Assembly (NCBI GenBank): GCA_017549085.1
Contig: JAFYVO010000142.1
Location: 1-6,412 of the forward strand
Origin: Thermoguttaceae bacterium
GTDB taxonomy: Bacteria > Planctomycetota > Planctomycetia > Pirellulales > Thermoguttaceae
Length of the DNA stretch: 6,412 bases
Direction of reading: 5' to 3'
Each line of letters opens with the position of its first letter. Within the stretch, counting starts at the first letter, position 1. Positions 5,404 to 6,412 of this stretch are shown in pieces. The notes under the pieces were generated by a model that did not search any database, had not been told where the DNA came from, and was given only the letters and a program-made list of their open reading frames with translations. The translations under genes and the position numbers were made by a program.

Positions 5404-6412
5404 ATGTCGAACGATACCCCGCTCGCCGACGGCGCCCCGTCGCAAGGCGCGAATTTCCCGCAAAACGAAGAGGCGCTCGTCCGCCGTTGGCGCGACCTCG
5501 GCGTTTATCAAGAATCGCTCAAACGCCGCCGCGCGTCGAATAAAGGAACCTTCGTCTTTTACGAAGGCCCGCCGACCGCCAACGGCGTTCCGCACCCGGG
5601 CCACTGCTTAACTCGCGCCATCAAAGACCTTTATCCGCGCTACAAGACGATGAAGGGCTACCTCTGCGAACGCAAGGCCGGTTGGGACACGCACGGTCTT
5701 CCGGTCGAAGTCGAAGTCGGCAAAGAGCTTGTCGCGGCGGGACTTATCGCGGAAAACTCGAAGGAAGAAATCGAAAAGTTCGGTCTTGAACCGTTCGTTC
5801 ACCGCTGCATCGAAAACGTCTTCCGCTACACGTCGCAATGGGAAGAGCTGACCGAGCGCATCGGTTTTTGGGTCGACCTGAAAAACGCTTACGTCACCTA
5901 TCATAAGTCGTTTGTCGAAAGCGTTTGGTTCGCGCTGAAAAACTTCTTCGACCGCGGTCTCCTTTACCAAGGGCACAAGATCGTTTGGTGGTGGGCGCAA
6001 GGCGGCACCGCGCTTTCGTCCGGCGAAGTCGGCCAAGGTTACCGCGAAGTCGGCGACCCGAGCGTTTTCGTTCGCTTCCCGCTCCTGAACGACGGTTCCG
6101 ACGAACGTTTCGCGAACGTCGACCTCCTCGTTTGGACGACGACGCCTTGGACGCTCCCGAGCAACCAATTCGCGGCGGTTCACCCGGACCTCGAATACTC
6201 CGTCGTTCAAATGAAGACGCCGGAAGGGGAAGCGGACGGGAACCCGGTCGTTCTCGCGTCGGCCCTCGTCGAAGCGGTCGCGACGAAAGCGAAACGCACG
6301 GCGGAAGTTCTCTTTACGGTCAACGGTAAAGACTTGCTTGGCAAGCGTTACATTCCGCCGTTCGACTATTACTACCAGACGCTCGGCGACAAGAAGGGCG
6401 CCCTCAAAGACG
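5404..6412 (+). CDS. ileS: Isoleucyl-tRNA synthetase, type 2, N-terminal part (runs off window)
   Basis: Class I synthetase that charges tRNA-Ile with isoleucine. The first 336 codons are present and open to the window end; a full enzyme is about 1,000-1,100 residues, so the KMSKS loop and anticodon-binding domain lie beyond. Visible: [15 protein letters not shown] (53-67) with the HxGH ATP-binding motif at 64-67, [17 protein letters not shown] (93-109), the RIGFWVDL region (152-159), [19 protein letters not shown] (195-213), and the start of the CP1 editing domain with its Thr-rich [11 protein letters not shown] signature (244-254). PHxGH and [10 protein letters not shown] match the eukaryote-like type 2 IleRS rather than the E. 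coli type (IHIGH, GWDCHGLPIE). Known type 2 enzymes tend to resist mupirocin; that is family knowledge, not shown here. The stretch that commonly reads CPRCG in such enzymes is WAQGG here, lacking both Cys. The upstream AAGAG, 9 nt before the ATG, is a weak ribosome binding site. Confidence 0.96.
   Translation, partial: MSNDTPLADGAPSQGANFPQNEEALVRRWRDLGVYQESLKRRRASNKGTFVFYEGPPTANGVPHPGHCLTRAIKDLYPRYKTMKGYLCERKAGWDTHGLPVEVEVGKELVAAGLIAENSKEEIEKFGLEPFVHRCIENVFRYTSQWEELTERIGFWVDLKNAYVTYHKSFVESVWFALKNFFDRGLLYQGHKIVWWWAQGGTALSSGEVGQGYREVGDPSVFVRFPLLNDGSDERFANVDLLVWTTTPWTLPSNQFAAVHPDLEYSVVQMKTPEGEADGNPVVLASALVEAVATKAKRTAEVLFTVNGKDLLGKRYIPPFDYYYQTLGDKKGALKD

Noticed and set aside
5608..6210. A 200-codon minus-strand frame opposite ileS
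   Set aside because: It is in the same in-register shadow relation to the ileS codons, and the sense strand has unambiguous IleRS motifs.

Overview
The window reads as an ordinary chromosomal stretch from a GC-rich bacterium, most likely of the Planctomycetota/PVC group. That placement is an inference. It rests on an exported TlpA-type thioredoxin protein with its own N-terminal region, strong codon bias (GAA for Glu, CAA for Gln, CGC/CGT for Arg despite high GC), type-2 (eukaryote-like) IleRS features, and Shine-Dalgarno-like sites (GAGG, AAGGA) before most genes. No mobile element, CRISPR array, tRNA, rRNA or recognisable riboswitch is visible.

Left part (1-1556): a secreted or periplasmic thioredoxin-fold protein on the + strand ends at 1179. 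Its 3' end carries an unusual 19-bp tandem duplication that copies the last five codons and the stop, followed by a hairpin terminator. A second, longer hairpin at 1482-1531 terminates the gene that comes in from the opposite strand.

Middle (1557-2539): a minus-strand gene encodes a 141-residue, extremely acidic protein (about 47 % Asp+Glu) with no recognised family. It has its own ribosome binding site and terminator. A 557-bp divergent intergenic region separates it from aspS. That region holds a perfect TATAAT box facing the acidic gene and an AT-rich island with regularly spaced A-tracts and long T runs.

Right part (2540-6412): three housekeeping genes lie on the + strand. They are aspS (aspartyl-tRNA synthetase, GTG start, probably the non-discriminating type), a trimeric-family purine nucleoside phosphorylase whose purine pocket carries two MTAP-like substitutions, and the first 336 codons of ileS (isoleucyl-tRNA synthetase, type 2), which runs off the window. 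Hairpins after aspS and after the phosphorylase suggest that these genes are at least partly independent transcription units. Two make aminoacyl-tRNAs for translation and one salvages purines; no shared pathway beyond general growth is evident.

I see no convincing new multi-gene system. The items most worth a second look are the acidic orphan protein, the altered phosphorylase pocket and the predicted non-discriminating AspRS. Very long antisense open frames opposite aspS, the phosphorylase and ileS are codon-bias shadows.
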